Positions 33,923-45,480 of a stretch of DNA of 64,000 nt are shown piece by piece (positions within the stretch are counted from its first letter, which is position 1; the number at the start of each line of letters is the position of its first letter). The DNA is from Nageia nagi. Taxonomy: Eukaryota > Pinophyta. Under the pieces are notes generated by a model, which ran no database searches, was not told the DNA's origin, and saw only the letters and a program-made list of their open reading frames with translations. Location: positions 84,878,001 to 84,942,000 of the forward strand of contig JBITNC010000001.1 in NCBI GenBank assembly GCA_050084985.1, in the 5' to 3' direction. Both the position numbers and the translations under genes were made by a program.

Positions 33923-34860
33923 ATGGATTCACCTCATTCGACAACTTCACCCCTTAATGAAGCAGTTGGAGGAAGTAATGGTACTAATGTTGAGTAATAG
34001 ACCCCACAAGTTCATGCTAAAAGTATTCCACAAGGTAATATTCTTGATAACACTTTTTTTGTGTTCTATTGAGTAATTTTGATGGTTTAGTTCAATGGCT
34101 TGAGACCCACACTTTGATTAGGTATTTTTTGGGTAGATTCCCTAGTGAGTCAGTCTTGTATTCATGAGTGAAGTAGACTTGGGCTCCCCATGGAGTTAAA
34201 ATTATTGGTATGCAAAACCTTACAAAAGGTTTTTTCTTATTTCATTTTACAACTCCTCTACATGCACAAGGAGTTTTGGCCCATGTCCCTTTGTCCATTT
34301 GTAATACTTATTACTTTTTTAGTCCTGGTACCAAGATTTCTTTGCAAGGAATGTTGTGTCCCTTGAGGTTCCCATTTGGGTTGATTTCCCCAATTTGTCT
34401 TTGCCTTTGTGGCCTCATTTTTTATAGTATTATCATTCCCCTTAGAGAGTTTGTTTGCCAATATGAGGATAAGTTTTTATTTCTATTCATCCTCACCATC
34501 GTTACTATGTGAAGGTTGATTTGTCTCAAGACCTTCAACATCAAGCTGATATTCACATAAGCAAGACCAAGTACCATCAGAAAGTCAATTATATCAATTT
34601 ACTAAATATTTGTTATAGGTGTCAGTATAATACTCACATGATTTGTGAATGTCCTTTGATGGAAAGTAATTTTGAGCCTAGGTAGGTAGCTGTAGCCCCC
34701 CCTAGTGGAAGTATTCCCAAGCTTAATTTAGCGGGAATAGTTCCTTGTTACTTGAAAAGGTAGGAATGAAAAAAATAGTAATATTTCAAATGAAAAACCT
34801 TCTCCTCTAGAAGGTGGTTCTAGCCTGAGTAACACTTCTAATGTTACTAGGAAATAATTT
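33923..34860 (+). pseudogene. LINE ORF1 (DUF4283-like with zinc knuckle)
   Basis: ATG at 33923 starts MDSPHSTTSP. After a frame change, frame 1 carries WLETHTLIRYFLGRFPSES, then TWAPHGVKIIGM and GFFLFHFTTPLHAQGVL, the pattern of the DUF4283 domain of plant LINE ORF1 nucleic-acid-binding proteins. It ends with a zinc knuckle around 34615-34665: CYRCQYNTHMICEC (C-x2-C-x4-H-x4-C, intact). Stops at about 34168 and 34177 and the frame change inactivate it. Expected role: RNA binding in the LINE ribonucleoprotein. Confidence 0.72.
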
Positions 34861-35189
34861 ATTCATGAAGGTGGTTCTATTGTATTCCTTCAACTTCCTC
34901 TATCTTAGCTAGTTGAGACTTCATTGACACTTATACTACACTTGGCAATGGTTTCCTCTTTTGGGTTAATTTTCTTGAGCTCCCAAGATACTATTATTGT
35001 TCATTCCCCTCCTTGAGGATAGGAAATGTTTCAATCACATGGAGGCTAGAAGTCTTATATTCATCCCCATGGTTCTTTTCATCTCGAGAAATGACACCAT
35101 TTTGCTCTCATTCCAAAGGATTAGGAAGATTTTTTGTGTAATCCTTATGAATCTCTTTCTAAGTTTAAGGACTTAGAGGAGGAGAAACT

Positions 35190-37935
35190 TGAAATTACGG
35201 ATCATAATTTTTCATCATTTTTATGTATTGGAATGTTAGAGGGTTGTCAGACCCTGTATGCAAATATTTGGTCCATAATGAGATTACTACTTGCATGCAT
35301 CAGTTAGGTGCATTCAATTTTTTGTATTTACAAGAAATAAAAGTGTGAAGTTTCTATCTGTATTTAGCTTGCATTGCAATTTGGTTGAAGAGCCACTTTT
35401 AAATTACTAATCATTAAAATAGAAAAGGCGATGTTGCTTTATTTATTACTAAAAGGTGGCATTCTCATTTTGTTACTTGGGGAACTGATCCCACCAACCA
35501 AGCCATGTGGGTCATTATCAAGGTGGCTAGTACATCCTTTAGTATTTTAAACATTTATAATTTAAAAAATATGTTTGAGCACTATTCTTTATGGCAATGG
35601 ATTGCTTTTTCTCTACCTCAAGCCATATGGATCATGTGTGGGGAATTTAATATGATTGATCATGCTTTTGATAATATTTACATTCATCTTGCTAAGTGGC
35701 CTAGTGGGAAGCATCACACCCGGTACTTAATGTGAAATATGTTAGGTTTTATTGATCATAATGCTTGTTTTGTTCTAACTAATTTTCCATGTCATGTTTG
35801 GTACACATGATCCAATTTCCATGCTAGAGATGCTTGTATCATAGGTCATCTTGATTGTGCCATGTTATATTACTAGTAGATATTTTTCTTTCATTGATGT
35901 AATCACTCGATGCCATTTGTGGAAGTTATGTCAAGCACCACCACCTCATACCATGCATCGATTTAGTTCACCATTACTCATGATCATTTACCTCATGTGT
36001 GATGCATGACTTAGTTCCTGAACACATTATTTCTTTATTATCCTGCTATGGTTGCTCATATTCATTGTATTTGAAACTTGGTTCCCTATCCTCTTGATAG
36101 TTTTATGTACATTGAGTGCTAGAATTGTGTTATCTCTCACACCACGATGCTACTTTGCACTCTTGGGCAGAAGGTTGCTCAATCCTGACATCATTCTAAT
36201 GTTGCTTTATAGAGGGAATTGGTTAGACTTATGTTGTAGTTGGATGCTGATCCTTTCACTACTGCACTTAAAATTTTAGGCTACTCAAATTCACCAAGAG
36301 CTTAATATTGCATACATTTATGAAGCCCCCAATGCTCAAATTAAAGTCATGATGCATTAGCTTAAAGTGGATAATAGGGTGACCAAGAAAATTTTCACTT
36401 GGCTCTAGGTCCCTTGTCAAGCTACTCAATTCAAATCCCTTGATGGTCAAACTTAGGTCACCGTTCTTACTGATATATGTAAGATTTTTGAGTAGCATTA
36501 CTCTCATATTTTTGCTTCGCAATAACCCAATGCTCAAACCCTTTAGGTTATTTCTACTTTTATGGATACCATCCCCAATAAATTGTCTACTTCTCAATGG
36601 TTAGATTATGACTAGCCCCTACTATTGGATGATTTAAAAAAGGCTCTTACTCATATGGCCAATGAAAAACATTTAGGGTTAGATGGTTTCTCTTTTGAGT
36701 TTTTCAAAATTTTTTGGGATATGATTGGTCCTAACCTTCTTAAGGTTTATCAAGAGGATATGCATTGTGGGTCTTTGGGAAAAGTAATCAATAAATACAT
36801 GATTAAGTTCATTCCCAAGCTAGGTGATCTTGATATTATTATAGATTGACACCTATTGCTCTTTTAAATGCCAGTTATAAGATTATAGCTAAAGATCTTA
36901 CTTTAAAGTTACAACCTCTCCTTCCTCTGATTGTTTGGCCTAAGCAAACTAGTTTTATTAAAGACCATTATATTCTTGATAATGTTTTAGTTATCTTAGA
37001 AGGAATGGAGTGGCTCAGGACAAGCCAACATGCTACTCTTTTTGTTAATATTGATTTTGAGAAGGCTTATGAAAGAATTGAATGGCATTTTATTCTTGCA
37101 ATGCTTAAAGCTCTTTAGTTTGGGTAATATTTTATCCATTCAGTTCAAATTTTATTTCAAGATGTAGTTGCTCCACGTTCCATTAGTGGTTCACACTGCT
37201 TTGCTATTGATCAGTTTCATTCTATGCATCAAATTTTCCCTCTAGCCTCTTCTCTTTAGATTTTAGCTATTGAAGCCTTTGGTTATATTTTAGCTCAAAA
37301 GGTGTCTATAGGTAATATTAAGGGTATCTCTCTCCCTTTTTCCTAGTCCCATGTTTTTAATGATCATTTTATAGATGACACTTTCTTAATTTTGAAAGAA
37401 GAAGATAAGTTTGTTCATCATGCCATATCTTATCTTAATACCTTTTACCAAGATTCAGGTTCAAGTGTACAATGGTGTAAGACCTCTTATTATTGGCATT
37501 CTATCAATATGCTTTCCTGGCTTCAAATATTTTAGTGGTATTGGATTACTCCTAGGGAAGTGTTTAAATTTTTAGATATCTCTTTTGCCATTCAATCATC
37601 CCCTACCAAGATTTGGTTTGTTGTGGTTTAGAAGGTTTAGTAAAAGTTGGAGTATTGGTTTACTAAGAAACTCTCCTTGGTTAAGAAGTTTCAAATTTGT
37701 TCCAAGGTTTTTGATGCTACTTATATTTATTACTCATCTTGTTGAGTTCTCTTTAAGAGTTATTTTCTCAAAATTGAGTGGCTTCTCAAGGATTTATTTT
37801 GGTCCAATTGTAAAGATAAAAGGGGTTTTCATAGGGTTTCTACCAAAAATTGTTGTCTCCCTCATTCTTTTGGTGGTATTGGTATTTTTAATTTCCATAG
37901 GTAAGGTACCACTTTATTAAGATCCTGGGTATATG
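35190..37935 (+). pseudogene. LINE ORF2: endonuclease and reverse transcriptase
   Basis: The apurinic-type endonuclease starts at about 35229 (YWNVRGLSDPVCKYLV, then LYLQEIK). Later GEFNMIDHAFD corresponds to the family GDFN motif with Asp changed to Glu. RT motifs begin at 36625: LKKALTHMANEKHLGLDGFS, then FWDMIGPNLLKVYQED and KFIPKLGDLD; after a one-base shift at about 36845, PIALLNASYKIIAK, QTSFIKDHYILDNVLV and FVNIDFEKAYERIEWHFI. The YxDD equivalent is FIDD at about 37371. Multiple stops and shifts. The reading continues to about 37935, where foreign elements are inserted, and resumes at 39877. Confidence 0.85.
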
Positions 37936-38191
37936 GATAGGTTAGCCTTTTGGTGTAATAGTTCATAACATTTGGTATCAGAGCAGACCAAATGTCCCAA
38001 GTTCGAATCCCCTAAAAGGGTTGCCATGGAAAGGGTTACCTAGCAAAGACTAGAGTGAGATCTACCATGAGTGAGAGCTACCATCAATGATACTTGTTGA
38101 GAATGTTAGATGCAAAACTTGGTGGAATGTTATGATCTTATATGTGCGGATTCACTAATAGGTTGTCCTTTTGGTGTAATGATTTATAACA
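37936..38191 (+). mobile_element. TRIM-like mini-retrotransposon
   Basis: A 64-bp right terminal repeat at 38128-38191 (TGTTATGATC...TTATAACA) matches 37936-37970 over its last 35 bp (CCTTTTGGTGTAAT core, ending CATAACA). Two bases after the left repeat comes a perfect 12-base primer-binding site TGGTATCAGAGC (37973-37984). The internal part is only about 157 bp and non-coding. Size, terminal repeats and PBS fit a terminal-repeat retrotransposon in miniature. The first half of the left repeat seems lost or diverged, and the polypurine tract (GGTGGAA) is weak. Confidence 0.6.
37973..37984 (+). other. Primer-binding site for initiator tRNA-Met
   Basis: TGGTATCAGAGC is a perfect complement of the 3' end of plant initiator tRNA-Met including CCA. 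It lies 2 bases after the left terminal repeat of the TRIM-like element. Confidence 0.7.
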
Positions 38192-38195
38192 TTAA

Positions 38196-39876
38196 TGTTA
38201 TGATCCCATAATGTATTATCTATGTTACAATAGTAGTTGATCATATCTTTTTCATCCTTGTGATTATGTAGTTGAAATTTAAACAGTTTTCATATTTGTA
38301 TCTCAAGACTACATAATTTAAATTTCAAAATGTATGGAGTTATATGGTATATTTTATGAGAACATTGGGGTATCCTTTTAAATGCTCTAAGATCTAAAAT
38401 GGGTAAGAGTAACTCACCATATCTTTTTTATCTATTCAAATTTGCTTATGAGATTTTGTGTTTTCTCAGATATTAATATCACAAGTTCTTGGTAAAACTT
38501 TCAAATTATTTCAAGAATAATTATTCGATTTATAATAAAATTGGTGATTGCAATTTTGATAAACAAAGGGGTAAAGGTAAAATCTTCATAACTATTACAT
38601 ATGACATCAATTTGGGATAAAATTTTAGATATGGATGATTATCCATGGTACCTATATATAGAAAAAATTTCAAAAATTTTGCAATTGATTTAATAGCCAT
38701 TTTAATTTCTAAAAATGGATACTTTTTGTTCCACCTTTCCACACACATACATTGGAACAATATAAGGATGAAGAGGGTATTAACAAACTTTAGAAAACAC
38801 TTGAAAAAGATAAATTTGAATTTCATGATATGGTTAATGACCTAATTAATACAATAACCACTCTTCAAAGGAAACTTGTTTTTTCTTATCAAGAACTTCA
38901 TGGGTTTATTGTTGAGAAGTCAATTTCTTTGAATATCAAAGAGCATAACATATAGTGTGAGGCTCTTCCTCTCATTTGTATCAGTCAAGATGTGGTGGAT
39001 CTAGTTTATTCAGGTTTATTAGAGCATGTAGTAGAGTGTGAGGATATATCTCTTACTCGTATTAGCATTGATAACATAAAATAATAAGATTTCATGGAGT
39101 ATTCATGTAAGGATTTTAGAGTGCAATAGACAGATTTAAAAGCATTGCAGGAGGACTTTAGAGCGTAGCAACAACATGGTGGTTTTTTTATTTATTCTTT
39201 TTGGATCATTCTTTTTATTTTCCACTCCTTGACATAAGCATTATCATTACCTTGGTGTGATTTTTATACTCATATGGGCTCAAATTTAGATTTAATACAT
39301 TATTGGCTACTTTGGATGAGTTGGATTCCATGGCTTTTACTCTCTCTATTGTTTATGGAGGGATTGCACTTTGAATTTTGGAAAGCTTTGAAGAAAATGC
39401 TTTTTAAAGGGGTTGGCAATGTAATGAACCTCCTTATTAGATTAGTAGGCTATTTGTTTTTATATATGGGGGGATTATGTTAATGTATGTAGGCTATTAT
39501 GTTTTGATGTATAGTGTGTACACACTTTGAGGACAAAGCTTTCTTAAGAGGGTGGTAATGTTATGAACCCATAACATATTATTTATGTTATATTAGTATT
39601 TATCCCACATATAATAGGTTTGGAAGGTGAAGGGTCACAAAGGGCTATTTATATGAGGCCTTCCCTATTGTAATGATCAAGTAGGAAATATAATTCATTT
39701 GAGGAGAGAACTTGTTCTCTAGGAGGTGCCCCACTCATAGTGGTGCAAGAGATCTAGTTACTTCAATAAGTTGTATTTGTAATGGTTTTGTATATTTGAA
39801 TGGTATTTGCATATTGGAGTGGTTTTATATGTATTTATGAATAATCCTATTATTATGAAATAGTGGGTTCTTAACA
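38196..39876 (+). mobile_element. LTR-element remnant inside the LINE
   Basis: A 318-bp LTR at 39559-39876 (TGTTATGAACCCA...TGGGTTCTTAACA, imperfect inverted ends) is preceded by GAGGACAAAGCTTTC and a purine-rich AAGAGGGTGG, the usual 3' end of a plant Ty3/gypsy-type element. The start of the same LTR is seen at 38196 (TGTTATGATCCCATAATG), but similarity ends after about 45 bp, so the 5' LTR is truncated. The internal part (about 1.3 kb) is AT-rich with faint + strand coding (for example RKLVFSYQELHGFIVE and VVDLVYSGLLEHVVECED near 38870-39040) that I do not recognise. LTR TATA-like TATTTATATGAGG at about 39643. Confidence 0.65.
39559..39876 (+). repeat. 3' LTR of the remnant inside the LINE
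   Basis: 318 bp with TG..CA ends and 12 of 13 complementary terminal bases. The LINE reading frame resumes immediately after it. Confidence 0.7.
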
Positions 39877-41240
39877 TGCTCTTTGTGCCAAATAGCTTAT
39901 TCGAGTTATTTCAAGAGAAGAGGCATGGAAGGTTTTATTTCAGTATTTTATTTCTATAGGGATTCCTCTAAACCATTGATATTGGAAGGGTACAAGTTTT
40001 TCTTCCCTCGTGAATGCTCCAGTATCACTCACGCTTTCTAGCTCTTTTGTTATCAAAAGTATTTGGAAAGCATGGGAGCAAATTAAATGTTGGCTCCAGT
40101 GAAAATGTTTGGATTCTCATAAGAATTTTTTTGCTAAGCATTTGAATATGTGGTGGTTTTCCATTCTTACCCTTCAAGATCTATGACTTGCTACCTTTCC
40201 TTGGATTCGTGCTCATCGATTTTACAAGAAAGGTATTGCTACTTTGTTGGATTTTTACTCTATGCATGATTGGGGTTGGCTTTCTTGGCCTTTGTTTAAA
40301 CCCAAGAATGAGCTTTGCCCAAATGACAAGAATACATATGAGGTAGTCTCGGATATTATCCCTATTTTTGTTATTTTGAAACTTCACATTGAGGCTTAGA
40401 AGCCATGTTGGTCAAAATGGTAGTGGTTTAAAGCAACCCCATTTCGTAACTACAAACCTAGAATGGGGTACTAATGGCTCTCTCCTAGCTTGCCCATGCA
40501 TGATAGGCTTAATATGAAGTGGGATCTTATTTCTACTAGAACTAAGCGGAGGATTCAAATTTAGATAGTTTGGAATTCATACATTGATCCAAAGTTCTCC
40601 TTTTTTTCTTGGTATTTGTTGTCTCAAAATCTTCTATTGGGTCCTCGATTGGTCCATCTAGGGGTTATTGACACATGCTATATTTTTTATAATCAATAGG
40701 AGTCTTCCTTTCACATTTTTTGGGAATGCCCAAAAGCTAGGTCTTCTTGACTTTGGATTGATTCCTTTTTCTTCCTATACATGACTCATTCCTTAGCTTG
40801 GTTTTATATTTTGCTAGGGAGCTCTCTTGATTTCTCTTTGGCTCTTTCTGAGATTTGACACATTTTTTGTACTACCATCTTGTTCTATATTTGGAAAGAT
40901 ACGAAAAAAATGATTTTTTATCAATTGGAGCCTTCTGCTTTCTTTTTAACTAACAACCTATTGATTTTCCATGATGCTCAGTTGCAAATTTATGTTCAGG
41001 TTGACAAAGTTCATATGGAGCTTACCCACTTGCGTGACCTTCTGGATTTTTGGGGCAATGTTCCATGTGCTATTAGCAGGGTTTCTCTTGAGCCCCATGC
41101 TCATTCATACTCTTGTTCTAGATATTGGCAACGCCATCACCCCTTGCTACACATTCAAGATCAATTCCCTCCCCCTCCTTGTGACTAGAGTGCCCTACCT
41201 CCACCATTGGAAGAATCTTCTCTCTATGTTGATTGTTGGG
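39877..41240 (+). pseudogene. LINE ORF2 C-terminal part (zf-RVT region)
   Basis: Continuation of ORF2 after the nested insertions: ALCAK-stop-LIRVISREEAWKVL, then FVIKSIWKAWEQIKCWL, WPLFKPKNELCPND, LGPRLVHLGVIDTCYIFYNQ and SSFHIFWECPKARS. The last two are the zf-RVT zinc-binding motif typical of the C-terminus of plant L1 ORF2. Further on, TILFYIWKDTKKMIF and VDKVHMELTHLRDLLDFW match the usual end. Many stops. Confidence 0.78.
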
Positions 41241-41589
41241 GACCTTTCCCAGAGGTGATGATAATTATTTGATCAATCAATGGTTGGCACACTAAGCATG
41301 ATTTCCAGACTCCTACAGATATGACCAATGGGTGGGATGCGGCTCCCAAGTCAACTGATTCCATTGATAACTTTGGTTGGGATATCATCCTAATACCTAC
41401 TAAATAATTGGCAGAATTTGGTGGATGGAGATGATCACCAAACACTCTATTCCCAGAAAGCTTAAGTTTACAACTATGCTTGTTTTAGTTTTGTAATCCT
41501 CAAATAAATTTACATATGTCTCATCCAACAAAAGAATACAAATAACATCAAGATCAACACATAACCAACTCAACCAAACCTTTTAAATT

Positions 41590-41710
41590 ATGTAATATTT
41601 TTCTACTTGCAATGGCAATGACAATTAGTGAGGAAAAGCGTTCTGTAATATTTTTCTACCTGCAATCGGACTTGGTGAAGAAAAGCGTTCTTATAGAAGT
41701 CCAATTTACG
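41590..41710 (+). repeat. Short direct repeat upstream of carboxylesterase copy 2
   Basis: A stretch with TAATATTTTTCTAC, TGCAATGG and then GAGGAAAAGCGTTCT (41593-41644) is repeated as TAATATTTTTCTACC, TGCAATCGG and then GAAGAAAAGCGTTCT (41647-41692). Copy 1 has the same two-fold pattern at about 26507-26590, so it predates the gene duplication and may be part of the promoter. Confidence 0.65.
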
Positions 41711-42950
41711 TCTGCTGGTCCCCCTTATCAAATTTCATGAATTTCTTTCAACCACATACGTCAATTATTGCATGAAATATCTTACACCTGACCCACTACT
41801 GACGAATGTCATTTTTATTTGAGCCACCCCAGAAGAGACTTCTGTAGGTTACACGAAGCTCTTACTTGATTTACAGCCCTTATCTTCTTCCTTACTTGTG
41901 GAAGTGCGTCCACTGATAAAAAATTTACAAAGATGGATCCGTAGAACGCCTGCTTGGCACCGCCACGGTTCCTCCATACCCTTCACGCGACGGACTCGTG
42001 GTCTCCAAAGACGTTACATTTGATGCGGAGGCAGGGGTTTTCGTCCGACTGTACATTCCTCAATCCTTTGAGTCCACCCAAGCACGAAAGGTTCCAGTCG
42101 TCGTATATATCCACGGTGGGTATTTCTGCATCGAATCCGCGGCTTCCCCACTTTGTCACACCTACGTCGGCTCCTTTGCGAAGGAAGCCCACGGGATTTG
42201 CGTGTCGGTGAATTACAGAAGAACTCTCGAGCACCGTCTTCCGGCAGCATACGACGGCTGTTTGAGCGTTCTTCAGTGGCTGGACGCCCATGGTGGAGAA
42301 GGGGAGGGGTCGGGACTCGATCCCTGGATCAAGTCCTACGCCGACGTCAGCAGGGTTTTCTTGGCAGGGGACAGTTCGGGAGGAAATGCTGTACACCAGG
42401 TGGGCGTTATGGCGTACGAAAAAAAGGGGGGATGTTTGCGGCTGGAGGGGGGCATTGCGGTTCATCCGTTTTTTGGCGGAGCAGAGGCTTCTACTAAGCG
42501 TACCGATAGGATTTTGTAGATTTGCATGCCGGAGGCGGATGGCTTGGATAAAGATCATCCGTTTATTAATCCAGAAGGTCCGCGCTGTCCGTCTCTGTGG
42601 AAGGTAGCGTATAATCGGATTATTGTGTTTGTGGCGGAGAAGGATTCTCTTAAGGATCGAGGGCTCATGTACTACGAGGGCCTGAAGAAGGCAGCCAAAA
42701 ATGTGGAGGTGGTGGTAACAGAAGGTGAAAAAAACGCGTTTCATCTGTTCAGTACAGAGTCGGAGAAGGCGGCCATTATGATGAAACAGATTTGTGGTTT
42801 CATTCACTCGTCTTAGCAGGCCTGGAATTTCACAGGCCAATGTAAAATCTATTTTTTTTTTTTTTTTTTAAATTTATTTAGTGCCAATCAATTTACTTTT
42901 TGTCTAAAATTATGAACTTTCATTTTTTAACCACTGCAATATTCATTACA
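41600..42950 (+). pseudogene. Carboxylesterase (CXE/GID1-like) copy 2, nearly intact
   Basis: Class-I plant carboxylesterase-like hydrolase expected to cleave acyl esters of small metabolites in the cytosol. From 41920 frame 1 is open: KIYKDGSVERLLGTATVPPY, then FVRLYIPQSF, VVVYIHGGYFCIES (oxyanion hole, family HGGG, here HGGY) and FLAGDSSGGNAVHQVG (nucleophile Ser, about 42374). HPFFGG, DKDHPFINP, VFVAEKDSLKDR (catalytic Asp) and EKNAFHLF (catalytic His) follow, with the stop TAG at 42814-42816. Lesions: an extra A in the run at about 41918-41923 shifts the N-terminal block (VEVRPLI) out of frame, and a TAG at 42517-42519 stands where copy 1 has Lys. A 33-bp in-frame deletion after HPFFGG, between short repeats, is relative to copy 1. 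No initiator ATG is evident in frame. The full triad survives, so it died recently or is a badly sequenced gene. Confidence 0.9.
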
Positions 42951-43500
42951 ATTCTTTTGGAGAGATCGATTGGAACCATGCACATGTTGTTGGCTATTAA
43001 CTGATGTATACAGCCTATTCCTCACATGGTAAGCATCAGTTCGAATGCTTAAAATAATAGCAACCATGACATCTTCAGCATGATACATTCCTTCAGCCAG
43101 TATTACATTTTAATAATAAATGTGTTTTGATATTGTTAAATTGTTAAAATTAAAATTATATTTGATTTGTAAATTTTATTAAAAGATGGAAAAATATATC
43201 TTAAAAAATGTTATAATTTTTTATGAGATTCCTTTAGTTGAGTGTTGCTATCTAGGGGCATCCATGTCTTATCCACACCTACTATTAGATAAGATTTTTT
43301 GTATGTTTCAACTTTTAAGAGCATAGAGTTATGAACCTTAGGCATCCCAATATGAGAGCTTTCGACTACCTGTCTCTCTAACTCTCCTATCCATCAATTC
43401 ATAAAATTTTACAATTTAAATATGCCTTTGATTTTTTTAAAAGAAAAAGTGTATCTATTGAAAGAAAAAAATTCAAAGTTACCAATGCAAACATACGCAT
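42951..43500. other. Spacer between carboxylesterase copy 2 and the giant elements
   Basis: AT-rich, no coding content seen. Ends where homology to 51986 begins (ATCCAAATCTTATTTG). Confidence 0.6.
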
Positions 43501-43619
43501 ATCCAAATCTTATTTGTTCATTGCTCGCTTTAAAGCCACTATAACATCTTTTTGAAAGTATAACCACAATGGGCTATTGAACTTTATTGGGAGAAATGAC
43601 CATATCTTTGTCCTTGTCT

Positions 43620-45480
43620 CATGTACTTCTATTGTTTCATTTCCATATTAGACTAAGGTTATTTATATATATAGACAGTCTATATAAATAAGGGTATTAT
43701 AATACATATTCCAAACACATACATTCATGAGCAACTTTGTTATAATTTATGAAAACAATTAATATAGAAATAAGGCTATCTAGTAACAAAACAAAGAATT
43801 TTAATTCTTATAACAATATCTTTAATGTAATGAAAGAATCAGTTATGCAAGAAATCAAAACTAATTCAAATGACCTTAAAGCTTATTATAATAGAAACAA
43901 CAATCATATAGATATATATTTCTAATTACATATTGTATAAAAGATGTTTGAAAAAAAAAAGTATACCTTCATTCAATAATTACATTATTTCACATAACCA
44001 AATACATAGTGAAATATTCATAGTTTTATTTTATCTTTCAAAAAGGAGCAAAATTATTTCATGGATCTTAATTTTCATATTATAAATCCTAGTTTAGTAA
44101 ACCAATAGTGATTGTAGTTTGTCATATACTCTTCCATTTGCAATAAGTTCAAATGATTCTAGTCGAACCTTAAAATTTAGTAATTTTCCCCAAGCTTGAA
44201 TGTTAACTGCCAAGTACCAAATATGGTGCCAGGTTGGTAACTATTAGATTTGTAATATATGTTACATATAGTGTTAGGACATGGTAGATGTGTTGGGATG
44301 GAAATATTTCCTCTTAGTCAGGTCATCAAAAGATTAACAATTTGGGAAAGCAACACATCATCTAAGTAATATCTCGTTACTTATCTCCACTTGAAAGGAT
44401 TAAAAACAAAAGGTTCATGCATGTGCTTTGTTTGTTTGGAAGTTAACCCATAATATTTTAGGCCATTGGATTATTTTGAAAAGATTGAAAGTTGTTTCTA
44501 TTTCAAAGAAAGTAAAAGAAAAATAATAAAATATTTCAAATATAATAAAGGATGAGAATGAACAATGAAGTACTAGTTTCCCAAGGTGTTTTTTCACCAA
44601 CAATGCATTGTCTAAACTAGTTTCTTATCATATTAATTAAGAAACTTCATTCATTTATCCTACTTACAACAATTTACAATGTCCACAATACATACAAATA
44701 GGAGTGCAAGGTAATTTGACTTGCTAGGTATCACCAAATATGGAAGAAAATGAAATAAGCATTCACAAAATAACTTTAATGGAAGCTTATAATATAATGA
44801 AATAATAAGAAACAATTCATTATTTACTTACAAGTTATGAGAAATGATAAACTTAACACAATCCATATACTTCTAAATATATCACATAAATATTTCTTAA
44901 AACATCCAAGTTTTCAAGGAAAGTGGTACATAAACACATGTATTATAATAAGCAATCAGATAAACACCAAATCCACCTCAAAACTCCAAATAAATGATAA
45001 ATATAACTTCAATATTAAAATTAACCACTTCTATCACAAATCAAAGAGTTCACAATCTCCAAACTACTTTCTCCTCACTTGCAACAAGTTTGTTCTAAAT
45101 GAAAAATGACCACCCTTGGGGTAATTATAGTTTTTACAAGGGTTGGTGTTTCCCAAATTCCAAGTGTTACCCTAATTTAAATGAATGAAAATAAAATTAC
45201 ATCAAATGTCTTAACATGAAAGCAGCCAAAAAAATATAATGTACACTTGGCAGACAAAAACTCATCCATAAAAGGTAGTAAAATAAATCTTTAAATAAAA
45301 AAAATCTCAAAATGAAAATATCTCAAAAAAACTATGAGAGCATAGTATATTTCACATAAAATGCAATATGTTCTTAGAATCTAGACCCTATGAAATCTTT
45401 AGCTTATTTGATTTTAGTTACTATGATTTCTATGATGCAACAATTATGCTCTAGGTACTTACTGACAAAATTGGAAGTAC
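43620..45480 (-). other. Non-coding part of copy A
   Basis: AT-rich stretch 3' of the ORF (minus strand), conserved in copy B at about 52100-53950 but without reading frame in either. Shared landmarks include TGGGAAAGCA with ACATCATCTAAGT, and TCTCCACTTGAAAGGAT. No protein homology. Confidence 0.6.

Larger units (their letters stand above)
33800..41450 (+). mobile_element. L1-type LINE, decayed and interrupted
   Basis: Non-LTR retrotransposon with ORF1 (about 33.92-34.9 kb) and ORF2 (about 35.2-41.2 kb), lying exactly between the 3' flank of carboxylesterase copy 1 and the 5' flank of copy 2. ORF2 is interrupted at about 37936-39876 by a TRIM-like element and an LTR remnant. No clear poly-A tail or target duplication was found. 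Numerous stops and frame changes. Confidence 0.82.

Noticed and set aside
37936-38040. tRNA gene or tRNA-derived SINE
   Set aside because: GGTGTAATAGTTC and AGTTCGAATCC look like boxes A and B, but no cloverleaf forms. The PBS next to a terminal repeat, with that repeat recurring at 38128-38191, fits a mini LTR element better. A SINE is not fully excluded.
41983-42840. 285-codon minus-strand open frame
   Set aside because: It is antisense to the carboxylesterase copy 2, whose + strand frame has clear catalytic motifs. The GC-rich antisense frame is open by chance.
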